DNA of 64,000 bases from an uncultured Prevotellaceae bacterium (GCA_900317305.1 ONGG01000001.1:1-64000); one strand, 5' to 3'; counted from the first letter of the stretch, positions 53,751-62,546 are shown. Translations and numbers: made by a program. The notes: a model not told the origin generated them from the sequence alone.

Positions 53751-54845
53751 TTAGCGGTTGAGCATGCGTTGTATGCCTTGGCCGGTCTTGGCCGAGTAGG
53801 CGAGTGAGATGCAATGGGCGAAGAGCAGGTCGGTGATGCCGTTGCTGTTGATGTATTTCACCACATTGCCGGGGAAGTAGCGGAAGTCGATGACATGAAT
53901 CTCCTCGAACGAGTAGAACAGGTAGCCGGGAAGGGCATTGCCATAACTGTCTTTGATGATGAGCAGCCGGCGGCCGTTCTTGGTCGATGTCACTACCTTG
54001 GTGGTGTTGGAGTCTCCGCCCATGAAGGTGCAGTAGGCGGTGTGGCTGCCATCTTTGTATTCCCTGAAGAAGTTCACTTCTTTCGGACCGTTCTGGCCAG
54101 TCACCGCCCTGTTCTTTCCCAGGCTATAGGTAATGGCGGTGGTGGAGTATTCCACGTCGAGTGGCATGTAGTATACAAAGTCTTCAGGGGCTCTTCCCAC
54201 TGCAGGGTCCTTGGTGTAGACGGTATACATGGTGCCTAGGAACTGATGAACGGCACGCTCCTCGTAATGACTCAGGTGGTAGAACGGCACATCGGCGGCC
54301 TTGGCGAAGGCCTCTGCGGCATAGTATGCGCCAAGGGGAGCCCAATGGTGGTCGGTGCGCAGGTAGATGGGCTCTCTCACATGCCAGGCCAGGGCAGTGA
54401 AAGCGTCGACTCCCGTCACGCCGTCCATCCGGTTGTACATCGCATCGATGGTGGCCTTCTGGTCGCGGGTGTACTGCAGTCCGGCATCAGGGGTGTAGTA
54501 GGCCGAGGCGATGGGAAGGATCATACTGTAGATACGCACGTTGTTGCCCAATCGTCTGCGGTACTCGTTCACGGCATCGGTATAGGCCGTACCGCCTTCT
54601 GGTGTGCCCATGAAAGCGCTGGTTACACGGATGTCGGGGCCCGACCCGATGATGAAGATGCCACTCTTGGGCTGTCGGAAACTGGCGTCAGGGCATACGC
54701 GATTGACGTATCTTCCGTCAACGAAGGTGGCGGTATCGGTGGCGGCCTCATTGTTGCCCGATGTCGGCTCTTGTGCGCAGAGGCTTGATGGCACGAGGGC
54801 CATCATGGCGATGTATGTCAGGATGATTGTTTTTTTTCTTCTCAT
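53751..54845 (-). CDS. DHHW/AlgX-like O-acetylation protein, first copy
   Basis: Start at ATG 54845 (MRRKKTIILTYIAMMALVPSSLCA), a signal peptide; 364 residues. The frame is open further upstream, but that part lies in the MBOAT gene. It shares the same core as the next gene: GIFIIGSGPDIRV, IYLRTDHHWAPLGAYYAAEAFAKAAD, VYYMPLDVEYSTT and LLIIKDSYGNALPGYLFYSF. A clear tandem duplication followed by divergence. It starts 14 bp after the MBOAT gene's stop, so it is in the same operon. Confidence 0.85.
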   Translation of the reverse strand: MRRKKTIILTYIAMMALVPSSLCAQEPTSGNNEAATDTATFVDGRYVNRVCPDASFRQPKSGIFIIGSGPDIRVTSAFMGTPEGGTAYTDAVNEYRRRLGNNVRIYSMILPIASAYYTPDAGLQYTRDQKATIDAMYNRMDGVTGVDAFTALAWHVREPIYLRTDHHWAPLGAYYAAEAFAKAADVPFYHLSHYEERAVHQFLGTMYTVYTKDPAVGRAPEDFVYYMPLDVEYSTTAITYSLGKNRAVTGQNGPKEVNFFREYKDGSHTAYCTFMGGDSNTTKVVTSTKNGRRLLIIKDSYGNALPGYLFYSFEEIHVIDFRYFPGNVVKYINSNGITDLLFAHCISLAYSAKTGQGIQRMLNR

Positions 54846-54859
54846 TGAGTATGGTGGTT

Positions 54860-56302
54860 CTAGAATCTTGTATAGATGAATGCATTGTTGGTGGCGCCTA
54901 CCAGAAGTGCGGTGCAGAGCACCAGGATGACAACCGATGCGGCAAGTCGGGCCAGCATGCCCACGTAGCGGTTGATAACAGGCACGCCACTGGTACACTG
55001 GTCGAAATACTGTGCTACTTGTTGGCGTACTGGCATGCACAGCACGATGGCGGCCACCCATAGCCAGAAGTGGTCGAGAATGGCGGCTTTCGACACTCCG
55101 TCGAAAATCGTGGCGGCTCCTCCACAGAGAACATGGAAGAAGGAGGTCATGCGGGCGAAGTCGTCGTAGTAGAATATACCGAAACTCACCACCACGACAA
55201 ACATGCAGTAGAAGTGGAGTAGGGCGGAGGGCACCTTGCCGGGATTCTTCAGCAGGGTGTATTTCTCCACCATGACGATGATGCCGAAGAGCACACCCCA
55301 GATGATGAAGTTCCAGCTGGCACCATGCCACATGCCGGTGAGGAACCACACCACAAGGATGTTGAGGGCCTGATGCCGGCGGTTGCCTCCCAATGGGATG
55401 TAAAGGTAGTCGCGGAAGAAACTACCCAGCGAGATGTGCCAGCGGCGCCAGAATTCGGTGATTGACTTGCTGCAGTAGGGATGGTCGAAGTTCTCGTTGA
55501 ACCGGAATCCCATGCAGCGGCCCAGGCCGATGGCCATATCAGAGTAGCCCGAGAAGTCGAAGTAGATCTGCAGGGTAAAGGCGATGATGCCTATCCATGC
55601 GCTGCCCATGCTCAACTCATCGAATTTTCCATCCAGGAATTGGTGTGAGATCTCGTAGAGTTGGTTGGCGAGAATCACTTTCTTGGCCAGACCGCGGAGG
55701 AAACGGTAGATGCCGTCGGCCACGTCGTCGGCGGTCACGTGGCGGTCGGTGATACGGTTGGCCACAGTCTGGTATCTGACGATAGGACCGGCGATGAGTT
55801 GCGGGAACATGGAGATGTAGAGCAACAGGTCGACAAACCGCTTCTGTGAGTGGGAGTCGCGGCGGTAGACGTCTACCAGATAGGAGATCGACTGGAAGAT
55901 ATAGAAACTGATTCCTATCGGGAGAGAGATATGGGGCGTGGGAACGGAGATGCCCAATGCCTGCAGTTGGTTGGCGAAGAATCCGGCATACTTGAAGATT
56001 CCAAGGATGCATAGGTTACAGGCAACGCCAAGAGTCAGCATCGCCTTGCGGTACTTGTCCTGGTGGTCGATGCTTCTTCCGATGAAGAAATTGATGATGA
56101 CGCAGACCAACATCAGGAAAACGTAAACGGGCTCTCCCCAAGCGTAGAAGATGAAGGAGAAGGCTACGAGCACGGCATTCCTCGCCCTGCACGACAACTG
56201 GCCGCCTTTTGCGGCCGACTTGTCTATCCATGTGCCCAGCAGGTAGAGCAGGGCAAAGGATGGCAGGAACACGTACAGAAAGAAGAGGTCTGAGAATACC
56301 AT
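54860..56302 (-). CDS. MBOAT family O-acyltransferase (AlgI-like)
   Basis: A 480-residue polytopic membrane protein. Starts MVFSDLFFLYVFLPSFALLYLLG; the AlgI-type motifs SYLVDVYRRD, FPQLIAGPIVRY, FDFSGYSDMAIGLGRCMGF, ITEFWRRWHISLGSFFRDYLYIPLGG and the essential His region LTGMWHGASWNFIIWG are all present. These proteins carry acyl groups across the membrane for O-acetylation of an extracytoplasmic glycan. The polysaccharide is not identified from the window. Confidence 0.93.
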   Translation of the reverse strand: MVFSDLFFLYVFLPSFALLYLLGTWIDKSAAKGGQLSCRARNAVLVAFSFIFYAWGEPVYVFLMLVCVIINFFIGRSIDHQDKYRKAMLTLGVACNLCILGIFKYAGFFANQLQALGISVPTPHISLPIGISFYIFQSISYLVDVYRRDSHSQKRFVDLLLYISMFPQLIAGPIVRYQTVANRITDRHVTADDVADGIYRFLRGLAKKVILANQLYEISHQFLDGKFDELSMGSAWIGIIAFTLQIYFDFSGYSDMAIGLGRCMGFRFNENFDHPYCSKSITEFWRRWHISLGSFFRDYLYIPLGGNRRHQALNILVVWFLTGMWHGASWNFIIWGVLFGIIVMVEKYTLLKNPGKVPSALLHFYCMFVVVVSFGIFYYDDFARMTSFFHVLCGGAATIFDGVSKAAILDHFWLWVAAIVLCMPVRQQVAQYFDQCTSGVPVINRYVGMLARLAASVVILVLCTALLVGATNNAFIYTRF

Positions 56303-56311
56303 GCGGTTTTG

Positions 56312-57151
56312 TTAGTTGGACTGGTGGAGTAATTCGCTGATTCGTTTCGCCAGGTAGGTGCCGTTGATCCGGGCTCCTTCTTCCGAGGCGTGGGCACCGT
56401 CGGTGGTGTATCGCTTCGATTTCATCTCATCGGCACGCCTCACGCAGCATTCCCTGTCTTGGCGCACCACGCCCAACCCCATTTTTCTGCCACATTGCTC
56501 AATGATGTCGCTGGCTTTCTTGAGGTTGGCAGTGGTGGCTTGGACGGCCTGAAGGGGGGTGAGCAATATGATTTGCGCTTGCGGGAACCGCTGTGCAAGC
56601 AACTCGCAGCCATATCTCACCGATTCGGCAAGAGTAAGCACCTGACTGGGCTTTCTCATGGTCATCGGACGCTTGTCGGCAAAGGCCTGGTCGGCAGACT
56701 TGGCGAATACCCGGGGCCTTTTCTTCACAAACCAGGCATCGTTGGTGCCGGCTGCGATGATGATGAGTTGGGGTGTGGGCTGAATACCTTGGTCGCAAGC
56801 GGCCAGGAGCCTCTCGATTTGGTTGTAGATGACATTGTCGTTGCCCAATACAGCAATGTCCTCATCGGGGTTCTTGCGTGTCTGGATGGTGTTGGTCCAT
56901 GTGGCGCCACTGCGGGCGTAACTCTTGCACGACAAGGGCTGGAAGACATCCGCAAACCATTTGTTCCAACCTCTGGGTTTGTCGCAGTCGTCGCCGCCAA
57001 TCCAGGTGTTGGAGTCGCCAAGTATCACCACATGCATCGGATGACCGCTGTTTGCAGCGGTCGTAGACGTGGTGGACTCCTGTGCAAGGGAAACCGGCGA
57101 TGCCACCCAACTGATGGCAAAACATACAAATAGGGCTATGTAATACCTCAT
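56312..57151 (-). CDS. Secreted SGNH/GDSL hydrolase
   Basis: Start at ATG 57151 (MRYYIALFVCFAISWVASPVSLA), a signal peptide; 279 residues. Block I is VVILGDSNTWIGG (Ser near residue 50), block II YARSGATW, block III IIAAGTNDAW and block V DGAHASEEGARI, which contains the catalytic Asp and His. This is the SGNH esterase fold, acting here probably as acetyl esterase or transferase on the same glycan as the MBOAT system. It is the first gene of the four-gene minus-strand operon; the MBOAT start follows 9 bp after its stop. Confidence 0.88.
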   Translation of the reverse strand: MRYYIALFVCFAISWVASPVSLAQESTTSTTAANSGHPMHVVILGDSNTWIGGDDCDKPRGWNKWFADVFQPLSCKSYARSGATWTNTIQTRKNPDEDIAVLGNDNVIYNQIERLLAACDQGIQPTPQLIIIAAGTNDAWFVKKRPRVFAKSADQAFADKRPMTMRKPSQVLTLAESVRYGCELLAQRFPQAQIILLTPLQAVQATTANLKKASDIIEQCGRKMGLGVVRQDRECCVRRADEMKSKRYTTDGAHASEEGARINGTYLAKRISELLHQSN

Positions 57152-57275
57152 GGTCAATTCATCAATCTATGCAACCATTCTGACTTTTCCATCACGGAAG
57201 TCAGGTGCCTGATGCTAATCCGCTACAAAATTACTTAAAATCTTTGATATAATGCGAGGTGATTGCAGAAATGTG

Positions 57276-57283
57276 TATATTTG
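57276..57283 (+). promoter_or_regulatory. Bacteroidetes -7 box for the methionine synthase activation gene
   Basis: tatatttg, 28 bp before ATG 57312. Confidence 0.45.
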
Positions 57284-57311
57284 TAGGCAGAATCGCATAG
57301 TTTGGGAGAAA

Positions 57312-57983
57312 ATGACGGAAAAATCATTGTCGTTTGATAGTTTGCATATTCGTGAAGAGGATGTCTTCAGGCAGATGGGCTATGATGCCGTGTCGCCTCC
57401 CGATGTGGTGGCCGAACTGACAGCAACCATGCTCAATCGGCTGGGTGAGGTGGCAAGTCCCTGTTTCGGATATGTCACTGCCTATGGCTCACTGGGTGCC
57501 AGCACCCTTGAGGTGGGCGATGTGACGTTGCATGTGGGCAAGACGATTGCCCGGCAACTGCAGGGCGCTGAGGCCTTCGCTTTTTTCGTGGCCACGGCGG
57601 GCCGCGAGGTGGAGGCCTTGCAGAAACAGCACTTTGCCAGTGGCGACATGCTGGGTTCATACATAGCCGATGCTATTGGCAGCATGATGGCGGAGCATTG
57701 TGCCGACCAGATGGAGCATCTTCTCCAGGTCAACATCGACAAATTGGGGTGGCACCATACCAATCGGTTCTCTCCGGGCTATTGCCAATGGCCGGTGAGC
57801 GACCAGTCTTCGCTTTTCCGCTTGTTGGGGGATGACACCTGCGGGGTGACCCTCAACGCCCAATACGTCATGTCGCCACTGAAAACGGTTAGTGGGGTGA
57901 TAGGGTTAGGCACGGAGGTGCGCCGTTTGGATTATGCTTGCGCATTGTGCAAGATGCCACAGTGCAAGTTACGTAAGCGATGA
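57312..57983 (+). CDS. Stand-alone methionine synthase B12 reactivation domain protein
   Basis: Start at ATG 57312 (MTEKSLSFDSLHIREEDVF); 223 residues. It matches the C-terminal AdoMet-binding activation domain of MetH: the motifs FSPGYCQWPVSDQ and MSPLKTVSGVIGLG and a final CALCKMPQCKLR are typical of stand-alone versions. This domain re-methylates oxidised cob(II)alamin using S-adenosylmethionine. Its stop is 1 bp from the stop of the convergent methyltransferase fusion at 57985, so the two form a functional pair: together they supply parts that MetH has in one chain. Confidence 0.85.
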   Translation: MTEKSLSFDSLHIREEDVFRQMGYDAVSPPDVVAELTATMLNRLGEVASPCFGYVTAYGSLGASTLEVGDVTLHVGKTIARQLQGAEAFAFFVATAGREVEALQKQHFASGDMLGSYIADAIGSMMAEHCADQMEHLLQVNIDKLGWHHTNRFSPGYCQWPVSDQSSLFRLLGDDTCGVTLNAQYVMSPLKTVSGVIGLGTEVRRLDYACALCKMPQCKLRKR

Positions 57984-57984
57984 G

Positions 57985-60804
57985 TCATTTGCCCATGAGT
58001 CGTCTGGCTTCTTCCACGGCCGCGTTGGCATTGCTTCCGTAACCATCGGCACCTATCTCGTCGGCAAACTTCTGGCTCACGGGGGCACCACCGATGATGA
58101 TTTTCACCTGGTCGCGAAGTCCGGCAGCCTCCAGGGCTCCAATCACTTCTCTCATATAACCCATGGTGGTGGTGAGAAGGGCGCTCAGGCACAGGATTTG
58201 CGGATGGTGCACACGCACGGCTTCCACAAATTGGCTGGCTGATACGTCGATGCCGATATTCACCACCTCAAACCCACACCCCTCAAGCATTGAGGCCACC
58301 AGGTTCTTGCCAATGTCGTGCAGGTCGCCTTTCACGGTGCCTATCAGCACTTTTCCCCGTGTCGTCAGGGTGGCTGAGGCCATGGCGGGACGCACTACCT
58401 TCAATGCTTCTTTCATTGCACGGCCGGCCATGAGCAGTTGGGGCACGAAGATCTTACCTTCCTCAAACTGCTTGCCCAGGTCGCTCATCGCCTTGATCAT
58501 CTCGTCGTTGACAAGTTCCTCGGCCTTGTTGCCTTCGGCTATGGCTTCTTGTGCAGCCTGCGAGGCATCTGCCTCCACACCTTCGAGAATGGCATGGTAG
58601 AGGCGTTGTCTTGGGGTGGATGGTGTCGATGGGGCAGGGGAAGGCGATGGTTGGCTGGAAAGGCCTATTCGACGGTAGTGACGGACTTCTTTCCCTTTCC
58701 TGGGGTGATGGGGCGAGACGAAAATGCCAGGCAGGGGATGGGTCAGCGTCTCGAAAGCGCTGATAATGGTGTCGGTAGTGCCGCAGCATCCACCGAGGAT
58801 GTTCAGGTGATGTCCCTCTACCAAAGGCCATACAAGGCATTGCATCTCCTCTGGTGTCACGTTATAATGGCCCTCGTCGTCGGGCATTCCGGCATTGGGA
58901 TAGAACGAGATGAGCTTGGGGAACCGCTCACCTAGTTCTTTGACCAAGGGGGTGAATGCCTTGATGTCGGCCAGACAGTTGATGCCTATCGAGAACACCT
59001 GGTCGATGGGAATAGTGGAGAGAAACTCCGTTACCGATTGTCCGAGCATGTTGTGTCCATCGGGGGTGGAAACGCTGAAACTCAACATGATAGGCACTTC
59101 GCGTCCCCCCTTCTTCATGGCCTCTGTCGCAGCGTCTATGGCGATGCGGGCATTGAGGGTGTCGAATATGGTCTCGATGAGGACGGCGTCGACACCTCCC
59201 TCAAGCAGGGCTTCCATCTGCTCTATATAGGCATCGTGTAGCAGATGGGTGCTGAGGGCGGGCGAACCACCTGTGGCCATGGAGCATACTTTGCTGGTAG
59301 GTCCTACCGACCCCAGCACATAGCGGGGCTTCTCACTAATGGAAAAACGGTCGGCCATCTCGCGGGCTATGCGGCAGGCTGCCAGGTTGATTTCGCGCAC
59401 TTCGCTTTCCAGGCCATAGTCGGCCAATGAGATGCGCTGGGCGTTGAAGGTGTTGGTCTCTATCAGGTCGGCGCCTGCCTCAAGGTATTTCTGGTGTATC
59501 CCTCCTATCACGTCGGGACGGGTAAGCGACAGCAGGTCGTTGCATCCTTTTAGCGAGACGGGGTGATGGGCGAACTGTTCACCCCGGAAGTCTTCTTCCT
59601 GCAGTGCGTGGCGTTGTACCATCGTGCCCATGCCTCCATCGAGAATGAGTATCCGTTTCTCGGCGACCTCTGCCAACGAGGGCTTGCTGCTCTTCAACCG
59701 GATGGTGTCACTCGATTTCTTCTCCTTGCGATGGTCGCTTGTTTGGTACTCCTCTACGATGCGAAGGGCTTGTTCCACTTCCCGCTCGTTATGGAAGTCC
59801 ATCTCGATGTGCACCCCCTCGCCGCCAATATGGTCGAGCAATGGGCGCAACTCGTCGAGCGCTACCCAACAGGCCATCACACTCTTTCCGCCTTCCAGAA
59901 TCTGGCGGTAGAGGGAATACCATTTCGAAGAACCGCCTTGTGGCTGCCCAACTCCAGGGGTCCATTGTATGGCGTCAAGTTCTTCTATCTCAAGGAGAGC
60001 GGGGAGGTGATGCATGGCACCCACACCGTCGAGGTGGTAAAGGGTGTAGTCGATGCGCTGGCACTGCTGCCTGATGTAGGGCTGCACGAACCGGAGGAAA
60101 TCATCGGTGCTCAGCATGGTCGAGATGTCGCTCTGCAGTTTCGACATCTTACCAGGTGCCCACGATGAGAAATAGCAGAAGGCCATCTCATCGCCCTCGC
60201 GAATGATTTCGTAGAGTTCGTCGAATACCTTGAAATAGATGTCGTTGACGGTCTGAAGCTGGTTCTCAAGAAGTTCGGGGCGCATCACCGTGTCGAGCAG
60301 CACATTGTCGGTGCCGCGAAGGGCGGCCAGCACATCCAGACCTTCCATCAGGTCGGGCATGCCCACATAGTAATGACCTTGTGCCCTTTGCTTACATGCA
60401 GTGAGCAATTCCTTGTGCAGCAGCCAGTTGGGGTGACGTGGGTCGAAACGGATGTCGTCGGTGGGGGTGGGCGATGGGTGGATCCAGATGGTGTCCTCGC
60501 CTCCCTCAAGCACACCTCCGAGAATAGCGGCCAGCGAACCGGGGCCCAATTGGGTGTTGGCTACGGGCAGCATGTCGGCTTTCAGCGAACTGTGTGACAC
60601 ATACCAGTCGAGGTATTGTGCCCGCCATTCAGGGTCGAACCATTTTTGGTTGAGGTCGACGGGGGATGGTGGAGCAGGCACGTCGGCATGGGGCCGCACT
60701 CCTTCTTGAAAGTGTTCCCACATGTTCAGCACGATGCCTTTATGATTCCACCAGTCAATATAATGCTGTTTGGTCTCTTCTAGATTCTTTTTCCAGGTAT
60801 TCAT
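57985..60804 (-). CDS. Fusion of UroD-like methyltransferase, homocysteine methyltransferase and B12-binding domain
   Basis: Start at ATG 60804; 939 residues. Residues about 1-360 are a uroporphyrinogen-decarboxylase-like (MtaA/CmuA-type) domain (MWEHFQEGVRPHADVP, LPVANTQLGPGSLAA, FSSWAPGKMSKLQSD, LYHLDGVGAMHHL). Residues about 390-690 are a homocysteine S-methyltransferase with zinc ligands in GINCLAD and GGCCGTT. Residues about 720-935 are the MetH cap and corrinoid domain with DLHDIG and the loop GGAPVSQKF. The methyltetrahydrofolate-binding and reactivation domains of ordinary MetH are missing; the latter is the neighbouring gene. The layout predicts that a methyl donor other than folate is used, with the UroD part feeding the corrinoid. 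The donor is unknown. A -7 box lies 3 bp before the ATG. Confidence 0.85.
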   Translation of the reverse strand: MNTWKKNLEETKQHYIDWWNHKGIVLNMWEHFQEGVRPHADVPAPPSPVDLNQKWFDPEWRAQYLDWYVSHSSLKADMLPVANTQLGPGSLAAILGGVLEGGEDTIWIHPSPTPTDDIRFDPRHPNWLLHKELLTACKQRAQGHYYVGMPDLMEGLDVLAALRGTDNVLLDTVMRPELLENQLQTVNDIYFKVFDELYEIIREGDEMAFCYFSSWAPGKMSKLQSDISTMLSTDDFLRFVQPYIRQQCQRIDYTLYHLDGVGAMHHLPALLEIEELDAIQWTPGVGQPQGGSSKWYSLYRQILEGGKSVMACWVALDELRPLLDHIGGEGVHIEMDFHNEREVEQALRIVEEYQTSDHRKEKKSSDTIRLKSSKPSLAEVAEKRILILDGGMGTMVQRHALQEEDFRGEQFAHHPVSLKGCNDLLSLTRPDVIGGIHQKYLEAGADLIETNTFNAQRISLADYGLESEVREINLAACRIAREMADRFSISEKPRYVLGSVGPTSKVCSMATGGSPALSTHLLHDAYIEQMEALLEGGVDAVLIETIFDTLNARIAIDAATEAMKKGGREVPIMLSFSVSTPDGHNMLGQSVTEFLSTIPIDQVFSIGINCLADIKAFTPLVKELGERFPKLISFYPNAGMPDDEGHYNVTPEEMQCLVWPLVEGHHLNILGGCCGTTDTIISAFETLTHPLPGIFVSPHHPRKGKEVRHYRRIGLSSQPSPSPAPSTPSTPRQRLYHAILEGVEADASQAAQEAIAEGNKAEELVNDEMIKAMSDLGKQFEEGKIFVPQLLMAGRAMKEALKVVRPAMASATLTTRGKVLIGTVKGDLHDIGKNLVASMLEGCGFEVVNIGIDVSASQFVEAVRVHHPQILCLSALLTTTMGYMREVIGALEAAGLRDQVKIIIGGAPVSQKFADEIGADGYGSNANAAVEEARRLMGK

Positions 60805-60807
60805 TTT

Positions 60808-60816
60808 GCAAAGGTA
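60808..60816 (-). promoter_or_regulatory. Bacteroidetes -7 box directly at the start codon of the methyltransferase fusion
   Basis: On the minus strand TACCTTTGC is followed by AAA and then ATG (60804). Transcription would begin at or inside the start codon, so the mRNA would be leaderless or start at a later codon. No cobalamin riboswitch fits in front. Confidence 0.45.
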
Positions 60817-60964
60817 GTGCAAGGTGAGTGAAAAACAAAATTGTTTTTTGTTTTTCTGAACCGAAGCCTACCTTCGATTGAAAATCAAAGTAGTGCAAGG
60901 TGAGTGAAAAACAAAATTTTTTTTGTTTTTCTGAACTCCTCTCAACTGCGATTGTTGAGTCAAA
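60814..60964. repeat. 76/75-bp tandem repeat, two copies
   Basis: Copy 1 (60814-60889) and copy 2 (60890-60964) both begin gtagtgcaaggtgagtgaaa and continue with an A/T palindrome and tttttctgaac. They then diverge but keep a hairpin at the same place: cgaag-cctac-cttcg in copy 1, ctcaac-tgcgatt-gttgag in copy 2. The word gtagt starts a third, incomplete copy at 60965. This fills most of the 309-bp space between the fusion gene and the glucosaminidase. Confidence 0.75.
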
Positions 60965-61009
60965 GTAGTTAAATAAAGCAAAAAAATCAAATTATTAAAA
61001 AAAATAGTC

Positions 61010-61018
61010 TATCTTTGC
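61010..61018 (+). promoter_or_regulatory. Bacteroidetes -7 box for the glucosaminidase gene
   Basis: tatctttgc, about 95 bp before the chosen ATG 61114; the intervening leader has no clear structure. Confidence 0.45.
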
Positions 61019-61113
61019 ATTATATTACTACATATGGCGCTTGGGAAAACCTTAAACCCACAGATTCAAAACTACGGCCATTTGCCACGAAAGGTTCACA
61101 GATTGATAGGATT

Positions 61114-62043
61114 ATGAAAAGAATTTGCTTCGTTGTGATTTGCTGTCTCGCAGCAACACTCACCGCTTTGGCACAACATGTGAGATGGAACGCTGATTAC
61201 CAGGCCTACATCGACAGGTATAAAGATATCGCCATCGAGGAGATGGCCGTGTATCACATACCTGCTTCCATCACGTTGGCCCAGGGCTTGTTGGAGAGTG
61301 GTGCAGGGAAGAGTTATCTTTCCACTCACGGAAACAACCATTTTGGTATCAAGAGCCATGGATGGACGGGCCGTACGCTGAGGCATGACGATGACCGGAA
61401 GCAAGAGAGTTTCAGGGCTTACGACTCGGCAAGGGAGAGTTTTCAGGACCACAGCAAGTTCCTCGCAGGCAGAGAGCGCTACCAACGCCTTTTCTCACTC
61501 AGTATTACCGATTACAAAGGCTGGGCCCGTGGACTGAAAGAATGCGGATACGCCACCAATCCTTCTTATGCACAACGACTTATCAGCATCATAGAGACCT
61601 ACAAACTTTATGAATATGACAGGGTGAAGGCTCCCAAAAGAGTTGAGCAACCTATTCATACTGTAGTGAACAACAGAGCCGTGGCGGTTGTGCATCCTCC
61701 TCATTCAGTGATGCAATACAATCACAATTATTTTGTGTATTCGCATAATGGCGACTCTTTCGAATCGTTGGGCAAGGAACTGGGTGTAGCACCTGCCAAG
61801 TTGGCCAAATACAACGAGCGAAGGTTGGGCGAGCCGCTGCATGATGGCGATGTGATTTATTTGAAGAAAAAACAGAAAAGGGCCGATTCCAGGTTCAAGA
61901 ACCAATGTCATGTGGTGCAGGCTGGCGAGAGCATGTATCTGATCTCACAGAAATATGGTATCCGCCTCAGTTCGCTATACAAGATGAACAACCTCAGTCC
62001 TGATTATAGCATCAAACCTGGACATCGTCTGAGAATCTACTAA
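61114..62043 (+). CDS. Secreted glucosaminidase with LysM domains
   Basis: Start at ATG 61114 (MKRICFVVICCLAATLTALA), a signal peptide; 309 residues. The glucosaminidase (N-acetylmuramidase-type) domain covers about 30-170 (YHIPASITLAQGLLESGAGKS, with its catalytic Glu; NNHFGIKSHGW; KFLAGRERYQRLF). Two LysM-like parts follow, the second clear (CHVVQAGESMYLISQKYGI to the C-terminus). It cleaves glycan strands of peptidoglycan, probably in cell separation or remodelling. Confidence 0.9.
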   Translation: MKRICFVVICCLAATLTALAQHVRWNADYQAYIDRYKDIAIEEMAVYHIPASITLAQGLLESGAGKSYLSTHGNNHFGIKSHGWTGRTLRHDDDRKQESFRAYDSARESFQDHSKFLAGRERYQRLFSLSITDYKGWARGLKECGYATNPSYAQRLISIIETYKLYEYDRVKAPKRVEQPIHTVVNNRAVAVVHPPHSVMQYNHNYFVYSHNGDSFESLGKELGVAPAKLAKYNERRLGEPLHDGDVIYLKKKQKRADSRFKNQCHVVQAGESMYLISQKYGIRLSSLYKMNNLSPDYSIKPGHRLRIY

Positions 62044-62093
62044 CTTCGTTTTTCTCTCTTTCAGGCAAAATGCTGCGGCCTTCGTGGCATTCC

Positions 62094-62546
62094 TTATTTC
62101 GTTTCTTGTGGTGGTTGCCACAAGAAGAGTCCTTCGGATGCCGACAGAGCGTGCAATAATTGCAGCATCTTGGGTGACGGGTGGTAAACGGTCAGATAGA
62201 GGTCGTCGCCGCTGAAGGTGATCATGGCTTGCCATTCTTCAAACAAGAAGTAGAGGAATTGTTTCTCTTGCGTGCTCTCTACAAACCATTCCATGATTTT
62301 CTCTGGAGAGGGATTGAGTGTGGTTCCGTCAATGGGGTGTACCACCTCCATATCGTCGTAGCAGTTGAGCTTCATGAGGATATGGGCGAATTTTCTGCAC
62401 AAGATGTCCATCTGTGAGGCTTGTAGGAAATATTGCTCTATCTTGAAATATTGTCCGCGGCTATTTGCCGGAACTTGTTCGGGCAAGAGGTCTATTACCC
62501 AATAGGGCTTGTTAAGGTAATCGTCGATCTTCTCTTCCAGATTCAT
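62094..62546 (-). CDS. Unknown small protein coupled to a tyrosine phosphatase
   Basis: A 150-residue cytoplasmic protein. The first part (EEKIDDYLNKPYWVIDLLPEQVPANSRGQYFKIE) and the end (YLTVYHPSPKMLQLLHALSASEGLFLW) recall a Bacteroidales family of unknown function found in housekeeping contexts. It overlaps the phosphatase gene by 4 bp (stop at 62543, start at 62546), so it is translationally coupled. No enzymatic motif is seen. Confidence 0.65.
   Translation of the reverse strand: MNLEEKIDDYLNKPYWVIDLLPEQVPANSRGQYFKIEQYFLQASQMDILCRKFAHILMKLNCYDDMEVVHPIDGTTLNPSPEKIMEWFVESTQEKQFLYFLFEEWQAMITFSGDDLYLTVYHPSPKMLQLLHALSASEGLFLWQPPQETK

Noticed and set aside
53751-55349. Longer start for the first DHHW gene (532 codons)
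   Set aside because: The extra N-terminus overlaps the MBOAT gene out of frame; ATG 54845 gives a perfect signal peptide.
60805-61113. Cobalamin riboswitch in front of the methyltransferase fusion
   Set aside because: The promoter box touches the start codon and the space is filled by tandem repeats; no B12-box-like sequence is seen.
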